Source: Geothrix sp. PMB-07 (GTDB taxonomy: Bacteria; Acidobacteriota; Holophagae; Holophagales; Holophagaceae). From it: a DNA stretch of 64,000 nucleotides. The stretch is from positions 310,001 to 374,000 of the forward strand of contig NZ_CP132333.1 of assembly GCF_030758935.1 (NCBI RefSeq), given 5' to 3'. A program made the translations under genes and the position numbers. Shown here in pieces: positions 52,918-61,440 of the stretch (positions within the stretch are counted from its first letter, which is position 1; every line of letters starts with the position of its first letter). The notes under the pieces are model-generated. The model was not told where the DNA came from and searched no databases. It saw nothing but the letters and a program-made list of their open reading frames with translations.

Positions 52918-53852
52918 CTGTCGGTGCCAACGAGGTTGACCAGCCGGGTAACCGGGGGCTGACCACCTAAGGCCTTGTGGGGCCTGTGGTGATTGTAGAA
53001 GTGGAGCCAGGCGCCGAGCGCCTGGTTTCTTTCGTCTGAGCTCTGCCAGGTGGGACCGTAGGCCCACTCTCGCAGGGCGGTCTGGATGAGGCGCTCGGCC
53101 TTGCCGTTGGTCCGTGGGCGGTAGGGGCGGGTGCGGCTGTGCGTGAGGCCGAAGGCTTCGCGCATGGCCTTGAACGCCTTGGACCGGTAGGGCGAGCCGT
53201 TGTCGGTCAGCAGCTTGCGGGCGGTGACGCCCCGGGCCTGGAAGTGCAACAGCGCCCTCTGGAGGAATGAGGCAGTGGTCTCCTTCTTCTCGTCCGGGAG
53301 CACTTCCATGTAGCAGGCCCGCGAGTGGTCGTCCGAGCAGACATGGAGCACCTGGTAGCCCGCATCGCGGTTCTTGTGGTGGCGGATGCCTGTGGCGCGG
53401 TGGCCCACTTCGTGGAAGTTGGCGAGCTTCTTGGTGTCCAGGTGGAGGAGGTCGCCGGGGGCCGCGTGTTCGTAGCGGTTGTCGGGTTCCTTGGGCTGGA
53501 GGTCCGAAGCCTTGGAGATGCGCGCCTTGTGGAGCCAGAAGCCCACGGTGGAACGGGGCACGCCCAGTTCCGAGGCAATCCGGATCGCCGCCTGGCCCCG
53601 CCGCCTTCGACCTACGGCCTCGACGACGAGGCCAAGCTCGTGGCTTCGCGCCAGGCGATGCGGCTGGCTGGAGCGATCCAGGAGCCCGATCGGACCCTCT
53701 GTTTTGAACCGAGCGAGCCATCGGTAGGCCCTGCGCCTGCTGATTCCTATGGATTCAGCCGCATCCCGGACCGTCCAGTCCTCCTCCAGAACGCGCTTCA
53801 CCATTAATGCTCGACTGGCGGGGCAAGACTTTGCTGAACTGTGGAGGTTCAC
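52914..53852 (-). CDS. IS481-family transposase
   Basis: 312 residues with GTG start. N-terminal helix-turn-helix (TVRDAAESIGISRRRAYRWLARF), DDE catalytic residues in LLHLDTKKL, SDDHSRACYMEVL / DNGSPYRS and the NGKAERLIQT segment, with the PHKALGGQPP tail typical of IS481. The frame is intact. The last codon spans the element's end and the TAG stop belongs to the target duplication, the reverse complement of the nuoF stop region. Confidence 0.93.
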   Translation of the reverse strand: MNLHSSAKSCPASRALMVKRVLEEDWTVRDAAESIGISRRRAYRWLARFKTEGPIGLLDRSSQPHRLARSHELGLVVEAVGRRRRGQAAIRIASELGVPRSTVGFWLHKARISKASDLQPKEPDNRYEHAAPGDLLHLDTKKLANFHEVGHRATGIRHHKNRDAGYQVLHVCSDDHSRACYMEVLPDEKKETTASFLQRALLHFQARGVTARKLLTDNGSPYRSKAFKAMREAFGLTHSRTRPYRPRTNGKAERLIQTALREWAYGPTWQSSDERNQALGAWLHFYNHHRPHKALGGQPPVTRLVNLVGTDS

Positions 53853-53929
53853 CCGAGGCTCCGAGAAAGCTGTTTGTTGGCGCTTTCAGCTTCCCAGATC
53901 TCGGGTGAACAACCTGATTGGCACTTACA
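52919..53929 (-). mobile_element. IS481-family insertion sequence, 1011 bp
   Basis: Ends: TGTCGGTGCCAACGAGGTTG on the left, and on the right (reverse complement) TGTAAGTGCCAATCAGGTTG, sharing GTGCCAA and AGGTTG. The 6-bp target duplication is ACTAGC: left copy 52913-52918, right copy split as ACTA (53930-53933) and TAGC (54794-54797) by the second element. NCTAGN with 6-bp duplication is the known IS481 target. Confidence 0.9.
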
Positions 53930-53933
53930 ACTA

Positions 53934-54793
53934 GGGCCTGTTTTCAAAGTCAAGAAAGGCAAATGGACGTAAGGGGTTGTACAAATTGCCTAACTGCGGT
54001 ACCTCATGGGTATGACGTTGAGGTAGAGCGTGGCGAGAACTTTTCTGACTGAACGAATGTGGGCCAGGCTAGAGCCTCTGCTGCCGAGCGAGCAGGGTGG
54101 AATGGGGCGCCCTCGCCTGGACAATCGCCCCATCGTTGAAGCGATCCTCTGGAAGCACAGAACGGGAGCGCCCTGGAGAGATTTGCCTGAATCCTTCGGA
54201 CCTTGGAACACGGTCTTCACGCGCTTCAATCGGTGGAATCGGAGCGGAGTCTGGCAGCGGGTCCTCGAAGCCCTTCGAGGTGAAGCGGATTGCGAATGGG
54301 TCATGGTCGACGGAACCGTTATCCGCGCCCATCAGCATGCGGCTGGTGCAAAAGGGGGACCTACATCCAAGGGCTTGGCCGCTCGCGCGGCGGTTTCTCG
54401 ACCAAAGTCCACCTGATCGGGGATGCCACGGCAACCCCGTCGATTTCGTGCTGACACCAGGCCAGTCGCACGAGAGCAAGCAACTCGGAAGCCTATTAAT
54501 GGGCCGGGAGGCCGGGGCTGTTCTCGGTGATCGTGCCTACGACGGAAAGTCCTGCCGGGATCAGATCGCGTCTATTGGAGCAGAGGCAGTTGTTCCACCT
54601 CATCCATGCAGGAAGGATCCAGCCGCCTTCGATAAGCATTTCTACAAGGCCCGCCGCGCCGTCGAGAACCTGTTCGCGAAGCTCAAACAATACCGAAGCC
54701 TCGCTACCCGTTACGACAAAACCATGCGCAACTACAGCGCCATGGTCGCCATTGCCTGTGTCCTTACCTGGCTCCGACTTTGAAAACACACCC
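53934..54793 (+). mobile_element. IS5-family (IS427-group-like) insertion sequence, 860 bp, nested
   Basis: Terminal inverted repeats GGGCCTGTTTTCAAAGTC and, from the right, GGGTGTGTTTTCAAAGTC match at 16 of 18 bases. The target duplication is TA (53932-53933 and 54794-54795), inside the right target copy of the IS481 element, so it inserted later. Confidence 0.88.
54030..54783 (+). pseudogene. IS5-family transposase, two frame shifts
   Basis: The N-terminal frame (from 54030) gives RTFLTERMWARLEPLLP... through VMVDGTVIRAHQHAAGAKGG. At AAAAGGGGG (54350-54358) the family sequence continues one frame back (QGLGRSRGGFSTKVHLIGDATATP), as in programmed -1 shifting of IS427 elements. A second -1 shift is needed at ACCCCG (~54434-54439) to reach VDFVLTPGQSHESKQLG and the C-terminus (YKARRAVENLFAKLKQYRSLATRYDK). 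The second shift is probably a lost C, so the transposase is likely dead, unless it is a sequencing error. Confidence 0.75.
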
Positions 54794-54806
54794 TAGCACG
54801 CCTACG

Positions 54807-54853
54807 CCAAGCTGCAAAAGGGGGCGCCGATGGCGCCCCCTTTTGCAGCTTGG
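54807..54853. terminator. 22-bp perfect palindrome, native nuoF terminator
   Basis: The arm at 54807-54828 (key core AAAAGGGGGCGCC) pairs perfectly with 54832-54853 around a GAT loop, giving A-tract and T-tract ends, so it can stop transcription from both sides: nuoF (before the IS insertion) and the minus-strand gene at 54871. Confidence 0.9.
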
Positions 54854-54870
54854 TGCGGGCCGATCAGAGT

Positions 54871-55323
54871 CTACCGTTTTCCCGAAGCCAGCGAGTAAGC
54901 GTGGATTTTGTGGTTCTTCATTTCGAAGATCCAGGTGTCGGTCCAGATGGCTTCGGTTTGGACTTTGACGCGGGTGCGCAGCGTGCCTTGGACCTGCTTC
55001 AGGGGCTCCGCCTCCACCCGGAGGTTCGCATGCTTCTGAAAGGACACGCGGAAGAAGTCGCGGATCTGGGGTTTGGTGAGAGGGGTGCCGGAGCCGCGAA
55101 ACACGGCGTCCTCATCGAGGTACCCCATCATGCCGTCGAGGTCCTTGCGGCCGTAAGCCTCGAGGAAACCCCGCACCGCCTTGGCATCCGCCGCGTCGAT
55201 GCCGGGGTCCGTAGTGGCCGTGGATGGCACGGGCTGCGTACCGGGCTGCGCCACTGGACCGGGGTGGCAGGCTGCCAGAAGCAGGGCCGGGGGGAGGATC
55301 AGGAGCCGAGCCGGGGTCTTCAT
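54871..55323 (-). CDS. SnoaL-like lipoprotein
   Basis: 150 residues. Lipobox LLLAAC (Cys 19), a linker and an NTF2-like domain (VRGFLEAYGRKDLDGMMGYLDEDAVFRGSGT). Such domains bind small molecules; no catalytic residues stand out. It ends beside the palindromic terminator. Probably cotranscribed with the exported gene upstream at 55355. Confidence 0.75.
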   Translation of the reverse strand: MKTPARLLILPPALLLAACHPGPVAQPGTQPVPSTATTDPGIDAADAKAVRGFLEAYGRKDLDGMMGYLDEDAVFRGSGTPLTKPQIRDFFRVSFQKHANLRVEAEPLKQVQGTLRTRVKVQTEAIWTDTWIFEMKNHKIHAYSLASGKR

Positions 55324-55354
55324 GGGGCCTCCGGAGAGGGCGGGCTGATGACGC

Positions 55355-55852
55355 CTAGCGTCCGAAGCTGATGCTGTAGGTCAGCGGCTTGGGCAGCTGA
55401 GGACTCTTGATGGTGGCGCTCATGGTGAGCGTTTTGCCGTCGGGGCTCAGCTTGAACACATTGGTGCGCTCGCCCTCGTCGTTCTTGAAGGTCTGGATGA
55501 GCTGATCCTTGCCCACCTGCGCCGCCACCATGAACTTGTCGCCGTCTTCCCGGGTCCAGGGCGCGGAAGCGCCGCCGGGGGGCATGTGGATGGCGTCACG
55601 CTCGTCGAACTTGATGAGCGTCTCCTTGTCGGAGATGGCGATGACCACCTTCTTGTAGGCGGGGTTCAGCTTGGTGAGGCGGCCCCGGGCGATGGGCCGC
55701 TTGATGAAGTTCATGTCGGCCACGGTGGTGTTGATGGCGGCGGCGATGTCATCGGCCTTCACCTGATTCCAGGTGCCCGAGAAGGCCGACTCCTGGGCGG
55801 CGAGTGAGAAGGCCGCGAGTACAGGGACAAGGAACAGCCGGGCTGCGCGCAT
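55355..55852 (-). CDS. Exported hypothetical protein
   Basis: 165 residues from ATG at 55852 (GGAG five bases upstream). Signal peptide (LVPVLAAFSLAA-QE) and a beta-rich body (AFSGTWNQVKADD..., TFKNDEGERTNVFKLSPDGKTLTMSATIKS), which suggests a lipocalin-like fold. I do not recognise the family. 31 bp before the SnoaL-like gene on the same strand. Confidence 0.7.
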   Translation of the reverse strand: MRAARLFLVPVLAAFSLAAQESAFSGTWNQVKADDIAAAINTTVADMNFIKRPIARGRLTKLNPAYKKVVIAISDKETLIKFDERDAIHMPPGGASAPWTREDGDKFMVAAQVGKDQLIQTFKNDEGERTNVFKLSPDGKTLTMSATIKSPQLPKPLTYSISFGR

Positions 55853-55952
55853 GGAATCTCCGTGGGAAGGTGGATCCAACCTTAGCAGATGGGGTGGGGC
55901 TGCAAGGTTGGGTCGTTCGGTGTGCCCCTACAATCGGGGTGGCGGTGGCCCG

Positions 55953-57548
55953 ATGCATACGATCCGAACCTTTCTGATGACCTCGCTGGTAGCTGGATGG
56001 GGATGTGGCCTGCCATTGCGCGCCCAGCCGGGAACCGAGATTTCACATCTGATCCAGACCTTGTCCGACCCCGAGCCCAAGGTGCGAGAGGCGGCCGCGG
56101 CGGCTCTGGGTCGCCAGGGAGTGGGTGCGCGGGCCGCTGTGGAGCCCCTGGTGTCAGTCCTCGGGCACGAGGATGCCTACCTGCGGGGGGTCGCTGCAGA
56201 TGCCCTCAGCCAGATCGGCGAAGCGGCTGTGCCGGCCCTGACCCGATCCCTCGGCCACGACAACCCCAAGGTGCGCCACTCCGCGGCCATCGCCCTGGGC
56301 CGCATGGGTGCCGCGGGCCGGGCAGCCGCCCCGGAGCTGATGCGGAGCCTGTCCGACTCCGACGGGATGATCCGGTACGCCGCCGTGGTCGCCCTGGGGG
56401 AGTTTGGTCCTTCGGCCCGGGAGGCGGGCCCCGCGCTGACCCAGCTCCTGAGCGATCGGGAGGAGGCGGTGCGCCGCGCCGCCACCCAGGCCCTGGACCG
56501 AGTGGCACCGGACAGTCGGCGGTCCCAGCTCACCCTTCCGGCCCTCGCAGCCACCCTCGACCGCCTCGTCCCCCTGCTCATGGGGGAGACGCATGTGCCC
56601 GGCGTGTCCATCGCGATCATCCAGGATCGGCAGGTGACCTGGTCCAAGGGCTACGGCGTGCGCCGCGCGGGCTCCCGGGAGCCGGTCACCCGGGACACCG
56701 TGTTCGAAGCCGCCTCCATGAGCAAACCGATCTTCGGCCTCGTGGCGATGCAGTTGGTGGATCAGCAGCGGCTGGAGCTGGATCGGCCGCTGGTGGCGTA
56801 CGGGGAGGAGCGGTTCGTGCCTGACGTGCCGGAGAAGCGACGGGTGACGGCCCGGATGGTCCTGTCCCATACCTCCGGCTTTCCCAACTGGCGGCCCGGC
56901 GGAGAAGAGCTGGAGGGGCCCATCCCTCTGCTGTTCCAGCCCGGGTCGCGCTTCACCTATTCCGGGGAGGGGATCTTCTACCTCCAGCGGCGCATCGAAT
57001 ACCTCACCGGCCAGCCTCTGGATCAGTGGGCGGAGCGAAGCCTCTTTGGCCCGCTCGGTCTGACCTCCACCGGGTATGCCTGGACGCCGGCCCTCGGCAG
57101 CCGACTCGCTTCGGGCCATCGGGACGACGGCAGCGTGCTTACGACCTCAGCGTATCGGCATCCGAACGCGGCCTACACGCTCTACACCACGGCCGAGGAG
57201 TATGCGCGGCTGCTGGTCGAGATGCTGCGGGCGGAACAGGGCCGCTCCTCCCTCCTGTCCCGGCAGGCCGCTCAGGAGATGCTCAAGCACCAGGTCGCGG
57301 TGGGCTCCCGCGAGCCGATGGAGCGCCCCGGGGTCGCGCAGGGGCTCCAGGTGTACTGGGGGCTTGGCTGGTCCCTCAACACCACCGCGCAGGGCGACAT
57401 CGCCCACCACAGCGGGGCCAACAGCACCGGGTTCCGGTGCTTCTCGCAGTTCTCACCGTCCCGGGGTACGGGCCTCGTCATCCTGACCAACGGCACCCAG
57501 GGGGGTGAGCTGTGGACCCGTCTCATCGCGGCCATCGGCGATCTGTGA
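55953..57548 (+). CDS. HEAT-repeat / beta-lactamase-fold fusion protein
   Basis: 531 residues from ATG at 55953. Signal peptide (SLVAGWGCGLPLRA), then about four HEAT-like repeats (residues ~28-185: EPKVREAAAAALGRQG, NPKVRHSAAIALGRMG, REEAVRRAATQALDRV) and a class-C beta-lactamase-type domain (~200-531) with SxxK at Ser255-Lys258 (SMSK), a YSG motif near 333 and HHSGANSTGF near 499. The serine hydrolase half may act on peptidoglycan or an ester, and the HEAT half may dock partners. A TACAAT at 55929-55934 with TTGGGT 15 bp upstream could be its promoter. Confidence 0.85.
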   Translation: MHTIRTFLMTSLVAGWGCGLPLRAQPGTEISHLIQTLSDPEPKVREAAAAALGRQGVGARAAVEPLVSVLGHEDAYLRGVAADALSQIGEAAVPALTRSLGHDNPKVRHSAAIALGRMGAAGRAAAPELMRSLSDSDGMIRYAAVVALGEFGPSAREAGPALTQLLSDREEAVRRAATQALDRVAPDSRRSQLTLPALAATLDRLVPLLMGETHVPGVSIAIIQDRQVTWSKGYGVRRAGSREPVTRDTVFEAASMSKPIFGLVAMQLVDQQRLELDRPLVAYGEERFVPDVPEKRRVTARMVLSHTSGFPNWRPGGEELEGPIPLLFQPGSRFTYSGEGIFYLQRRIEYLTGQPLDQWAERSLFGPLGLTSTGYAWTPALGSRLASGHRDDGSVLTTSAYRHPNAAYTLYTTAEEYARLLVEMLRAEQGRSSLLSRQAAQEMLKHQVAVGSREPMERPGVAQGLQVYWGLGWSLNTTAQGDIAHHSGANSTGFRCFSQFSPSRGTGLVILTNGTQGGELWTRLIAAIGDL

Positions 57549-57569
57549 GTCTGCACGTCCGGACATGAA

Positions 57570-57593
57570 GCGGCCCCGCCGGAGCGGGGCCGC
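57570..57593. terminator. Hairpin between convergent genes
   Basis: GCGGCCCCG/CGGGGCCGC with a six-base loop, between the HEAT fusion gene and argF (convergent). There is no T-tract on either side, so termination may be weak or Rho-assisted. Confidence 0.5.
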
Positions 57594-57610
57594 AGTCGGG
57601 TCGTACGTTC

Positions 57611-58603
57611 TCAGCCGATGGTGGCGACCATCACGGCCTTGATGGTGTGCATGCGGTTCTCGGCCTCGTCGAAGACCACGCTGTGGCGGCTGCGGAAGAC
57701 CTCGTCGGTGACCTCGCGGATGTCGTGGCCCAGGGCCTTCTGCTCCTTGGCCAGCTTGGTCTCGAAGTCGTGGAAGGCGGGCAGGCAGTGGAGGAACTTC
57801 ACGTCGGGGTTGCCGGTCTTCTGCACCATCTCCATGGTGACCTTGAAGGGCGTGAGCAGGCGCACGCGCTCGGGGATCTGGTCCTCCTCGCCCATGCTGG
57901 CCCACACGTCGGTGTAGAGCACGTCGGCATCCTTCACGGCGGCGGCCACGTCATCGGTCACTTCGATGGTGGCGCCGGTCTCCTCGGCGGCCTTGCGGGC
58001 GGCTGCCAGCACGGCCGGATCAGGCGCCAGCTCCTTGGGCCCGAGGGCCACCATGTGCATGCCGGTCTTGGCGGCGCCGTACATCAGGGCGTAGCTCATG
58101 TTGTTGCGGATGTCACCGCAGAAGACGAGCTTCACCTTGTTGAGGGGCTTGGCGACATGCTCTTCGATGGTGAGGAAGTCGGCCAGGATCTGGGTGGGGT
58201 GATCGGTGTCGGTGAGGCCATTCCACACGGGCACGCCGCTGTGCTTGGCCAGGGCTTCCACCACTTCCTGCTTGTAGCCGCGGTACTCGATGCCGTCGTA
58301 GAAGCGGCCCAGCACCTTGGCGCTGTCCTCGATGGATTCCTTCTTGCCCACCTGGGAGCTGGCGGAATCCAGGAAGGTCACGTGGGCGCCTTCTTCCAGC
58401 GCACCGACTTCAAACGCGCAGCGGGTGCGGGTGCTGGTCTTCTCGAAGAGCAGCACGATGTTCTTGCCCTTGAGCAGGTAGTTGAAGACGCCCATGCGCT
58501 TCTTCGCCTTCAGGTCCTTGGACAGGTCCAGGAGGTAGCGCACCTCCAGCGGCGTGAAATCCATCAGCGTGAGAAAACTGCGACCCTTGAGGTTGACGGC
58601 CAT
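57611..58603 (-). CDS. argF: Ornithine carbamoyltransferase
   Basis: 330 residues. Carbamoyl phosphate site [17 protein letters not shown], and ornithine site HCLPAFHD are intact. Makes citrulline in arginine synthesis; the catabolic type cannot be excluded by sequence alone, but no arcA or arcC is adjacent. GGGAGG five bases before the ATG. No arginine-repressor box was recognised in the 118-bp upstream gap, which I read as otherwise empty. Confidence 0.95.
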   Translation of the reverse strand: MAVNLKGRSFLTLMDFTPLEVRYLLDLSKDLKAKKRMGVFNYLLKGKNIVLLFEKTSTRTRCAFEVGALEEGAHVTFLDSASSQVGKKESIEDSAKVLGRFYDGIEYRGYKQEVVEALAKHSGVPVWNGLTDTDHPTQILADFLTIEEHVAKPLNKVKLVFCGDIRNNMSYALMYGAAKTGMHMVALGPKELAPDPAVLAAARKAAEETGATIEVTDDVAAAVKDADVLYTDVWASMGEEDQIPERVRLLTPFKVTMEMVQKTGNPDVKFLHCLPAFHDFETKLAKEQKALGHDIREVTDEVFRSRHSVVFDEAENRMHTIKAVMVATIG

Positions 58604-58721
58604 GGAAGCCTCCCGAATGTGTCTTACGAAGGGTACTCATGCCGCAAAGATGTCCACAAGAACAAGCGGAATGAGGGCATGAAACATTGACGATGTGTAA
58701 GTCGTAAGGGATGCCGCCGAC

Positions 58722-61388
58722 CTATTTCCGCCGCCAGGGGTCGAAGGGGCGGGCGCCCAGCAGGAAGGAGACGCGGTGTTCGCGCTGGGAGGACGGCCCA
58801 AGGTAGAGGTGCACCCAGCCTGCGGACAGCTCCACATAGAAATCCCGCAGCACCGTGCGGGCCACCAGGCCCAGGCCTTCGATGCGCAGGCCGTCCCGCA
58901 GCGTGGAGGGCTGATCCGACCCGCGACCGAGGTCGTAGCGGGGGCCGATCTGCCAGCCCGTGCCCAGAATGGTGGCCTGGGTGTAGGGCAGCCCGATCTT
59001 GAGGGCGGCCATGTTGGGCATGAGGTAGGCGGCGCTGCGGGTGCCGATGAAGGAATCGCTGCCGCCGCCGATCCACCACAGATCGGGCGGGGCCTTGTCA
59101 GCCAGGGCCACTTCGGCGTCCAGCATCAGGCCCCAGGCCGAGCCCAGGGGCTGCTGCCGCTGGAAGCGGGTGTAGCTGCGCCAGTAGGGTTCGGACTGGC
59201 CTTCCACTGAGAGGCTGCGGTCCACGGAAAGCCGCAGGAGGCTGCCCTCCGTGGGCAGGGTGTGGAAGTCGAGGTTGTCCCATTCCAGCCAGGCGCGGGC
59301 CACGGTGGCCTTGGGCGTGTTGCTGCGGGTCTCGGCCATCGTGAATGTGCCCTGCTGCTGCAGCGCGGCGAAGCCCAGGCGGCCGCGGTCCTCGCGGCCC
59401 CACCGCAGGATGGCTTCCAGGCCCAGCTCTTTGCGGGTGAAGCGCAGGGCCAGATCCGCGGTGGCTTCCAGGAAGAGCACTCCGCCGCGCACATCGTGCT
59501 GCGACCAGCTGCCGAAGGCGCCCAGGGACAACGCGGGCAGGGCGTTGAGGCTCCAGCCCACGTGGCCATCCAAGTGTTTCTGCAGGCTGTCTGCCGCGGC
59601 CTCGATGGAACCGCCCACGCCGGTGCCGAAGAGGTTGCGGCCGCGCACCAGCACGCCGCCATGTATGCCCCAATCGCTTTCGTAGGCCAGGGTGATGTTC
59701 ACGAGCGTGGGCTGGCTGCCCACGGGGCGGAGCCTGAGGACGAGCCCCTCGTCCCGCTCCTCCAACCGGGTTTCCAGCCGCTGAAAGCCCAGGCGGTCAC
59801 GGGTGCGGCCCAGCACTTCCTCCAGTTCGGAGGCTCGCAGCACCTGGTCTTCCAGTTCGCGCGTGGCGGCATGGGTCTGGGCCGCCAGGGGACCGGGCTC
59901 CACCTCCACGCGCACGAGCTTGGGCTCCTGCACGGTGAGGGTGAGCACGCCTTCGGCGAAGCCGCTGCCTCGCAGATCGAGCACCGCGGCGCCCTTGCCG
60001 ATGCCCTCCGCGATGAGTTCCTGCTCCAGCCTTCCGAACTGGGTGGGGTGGAAGGGGTGGCCTGCTTCCAGCCCCCGCTCTCGCAGCCCTTGGGCCACCC
60101 GCGCTTTGATGGCCGCGTCCCAGCCGCCGGGCAGCTCCAGCACCACGTGCTGGATGAGGGCGGTGGCTTCCCAGTGGAAGGTGGCCTCGCCCTGGACCGA
60201 GGCGGGCAGGTCCACCCAGGCCCGGGCCAGGGGCAGGCGCCGATGGGCGCGGCGCAGCAGCCGCCAGAGGTCCGCACGGCGCCAGGGGCCCTGCGCGGGA
60301 CGGGTTTCGGCCACCAGCGCATCGAGCAGCGGGTGGGGCGGCCCTTCCACCCTCAGGCCGTTCGCGGCCGGCGCTTCGGACCCGGCCATCAGCAGGGTCT
60401 CCAGCTTGGGCAGGGCGCCATCCAGGGCCTTGGCGCCGGCCTCGAAGAGCAGGGATTCCTGCCCCCGATAGGCGAACTCATCCACCTGATCGGTTTCGGG
60501 GCGGATGACCAGATCTGAATCCGCTTCACTGCGCGATTCGGTGACCCGCATGGAGAGGTCGAGGCTGCGGTTGAGCAGGCTCAGCAGGTCCGTGGGTGGG
60601 GTGGCATCCCAGGTGCGGCCGATGTTCACGCCGAGGATGCGCGCTCCGGGAAAGGCCGCGCGCGCAGCCATGGCGGGCAGGTTCTCCACGAGGCCACCGT
60701 CCACCAGCCGTTCGTCGCCGATGGCCACGGGCGCCAGCAGCCCGGGGATGGACATGGAGGCTTTCACAGAGTCCACCAGATCGCCCGAGGCCAGCACGCG
60801 CGCCTCGCCACGGGTGAGGCTGGAGGTGACGACCCTCAGCTTTGTGCCCAGGCGGTCGAAGTCTGAACCACCCAGGGCCTGGGCCCGGGCCAGGGTCTCG
60901 AAGAGGGCGATGCGCAGGCGCCGGGCGCGATCCTCACCGGGCACCAGCACCAGCCGCCCACGGGCAAAGGACAGGCCCATCAGGGTTCCGTGGGAATCTT
61001 CGTCCTCCGAGGCGCTGAGGCCGGGCGTGCGCCGCCGGTCATCCAGCACCAGGGAGAAGTCGCGCCGCTCGAATACCCGCTCGGCGCCAGCGCCTCCGAA
61101 TCCGGCCGCATAGAGCGTCGCCGCGAAGCTGCCTGCGCTGGTGCCCACCAGACCGGAAGGATGCCAGCCCTCTTCTTCGAGGCGCCGCAGCACCCCAGCG
61201 TGGGCCAGGCCCTTGGCGCTGCCGCCCCGCAGGGCCAGCACCAACGGCCGCTCGCCCGGCGCGTGTAATTCGGACAGGAAGTGGAAGCGCTGGTCCGGCG
61301 GGCGGACCTCCAGGGTCAAACGTTCCTGGGCCTGGGCGAGGGCCCCCAGGCAGAACCCCAGGATCGGCAGGGCCAGATGACGTCGCAT
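58722..61388 (-). CDS. Patatin-like phospholipase with POTRA and outer-membrane barrel (type Vd-like)
   Basis: 888 residues from ATG at 61388 (61403 is also possible). Signal peptide (GFCLGALAQA), patatin domain with RGGSAKG oxyanion loop, nucleophile Ser84 in VGTSAGS, and catalytic Asp230 in LVDGGLVENLP. A middle region (~400-560) fits POTRA-like repeats, and the C-terminus (~570-888) has the beta-barrel pattern of BamA/TpsB (GIHGGVLVRGRNLFGTGVGGSIEA, HLYLGPSSQREHRVSFLLGARPF). PlpD and FplA of type Vd secretion have this order. It would present or release a phospholipase A at the surface. Confidence 0.88.
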   Translation of the reverse strand: MRRHLALPILGFCLGALAQAQERLTLEVRPPDQRFHFLSELHAPGERPLVLALRGGSAKGLAHAGVLRRLEEEGWHPSGLVGTSAGSFAATLYAAGFGGAGAERVFERRDFSLVLDDRRRTPGLSASEDEDSHGTLMGLSFARGRLVLVPGEDRARRLRIALFETLARAQALGGSDFDRLGTKLRVVTSSLTRGEARVLASGDLVDSVKASMSIPGLLAPVAIGDERLVDGGLVENLPAMAARAAFPGARILGVNIGRTWDATPPTDLLSLLNRSLDLSMRVTESRSEADSDLVIRPETDQVDEFAYRGQESLLFEAGAKALDGALPKLETLLMAGSEAPAANGLRVEGPPHPLLDALVAETRPAQGPWRRADLWRLLRRAHRRLPLARAWVDLPASVQGEATFHWEATALIQHVVLELPGGWDAAIKARVAQGLRERGLEAGHPFHPTQFGRLEQELIAEGIGKGAAVLDLRGSGFAEGVLTLTVQEPKLVRVEVEPGPLAAQTHAATRELEDQVLRASELEEVLGRTRDRLGFQRLETRLEERDEGLVLRLRPVGSQPTLVNITLAYESDWGIHGGVLVRGRNLFGTGVGGSIEAAADSLQKHLDGHVGWSLNALPALSLGAFGSWSQHDVRGGVLFLEATADLALRFTRKELGLEAILRWGREDRGRLGFAALQQQGTFTMAETRSNTPKATVARAWLEWDNLDFHTLPTEGSLLRLSVDRSLSVEGQSEPYWRSYTRFQRQQPLGSAWGLMLDAEVALADKAPPDLWWIGGGSDSFIGTRSAAYLMPNMAALKIGLPYTQATILGTGWQIGPRYDLGRGSDQPSTLRDGLRIEGLGLVARTVLRDFYVELSAGWVHLYLGPSSQREHRVSFLLGARPFDPWRRK

Positions 61389-61440
61389 GATGGGGGTCAG
61401 CATAGCCCAGGCAGGCCCTGAGTTGGATCAAGCCCAGCCG

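Noticed and set aside
58604-58721. Arginine-repressor box before argF
   Set aside because: No pair of ARG-box-like palindromes is seen; only a short direct repeat of CTTACGACTTAC type is present.
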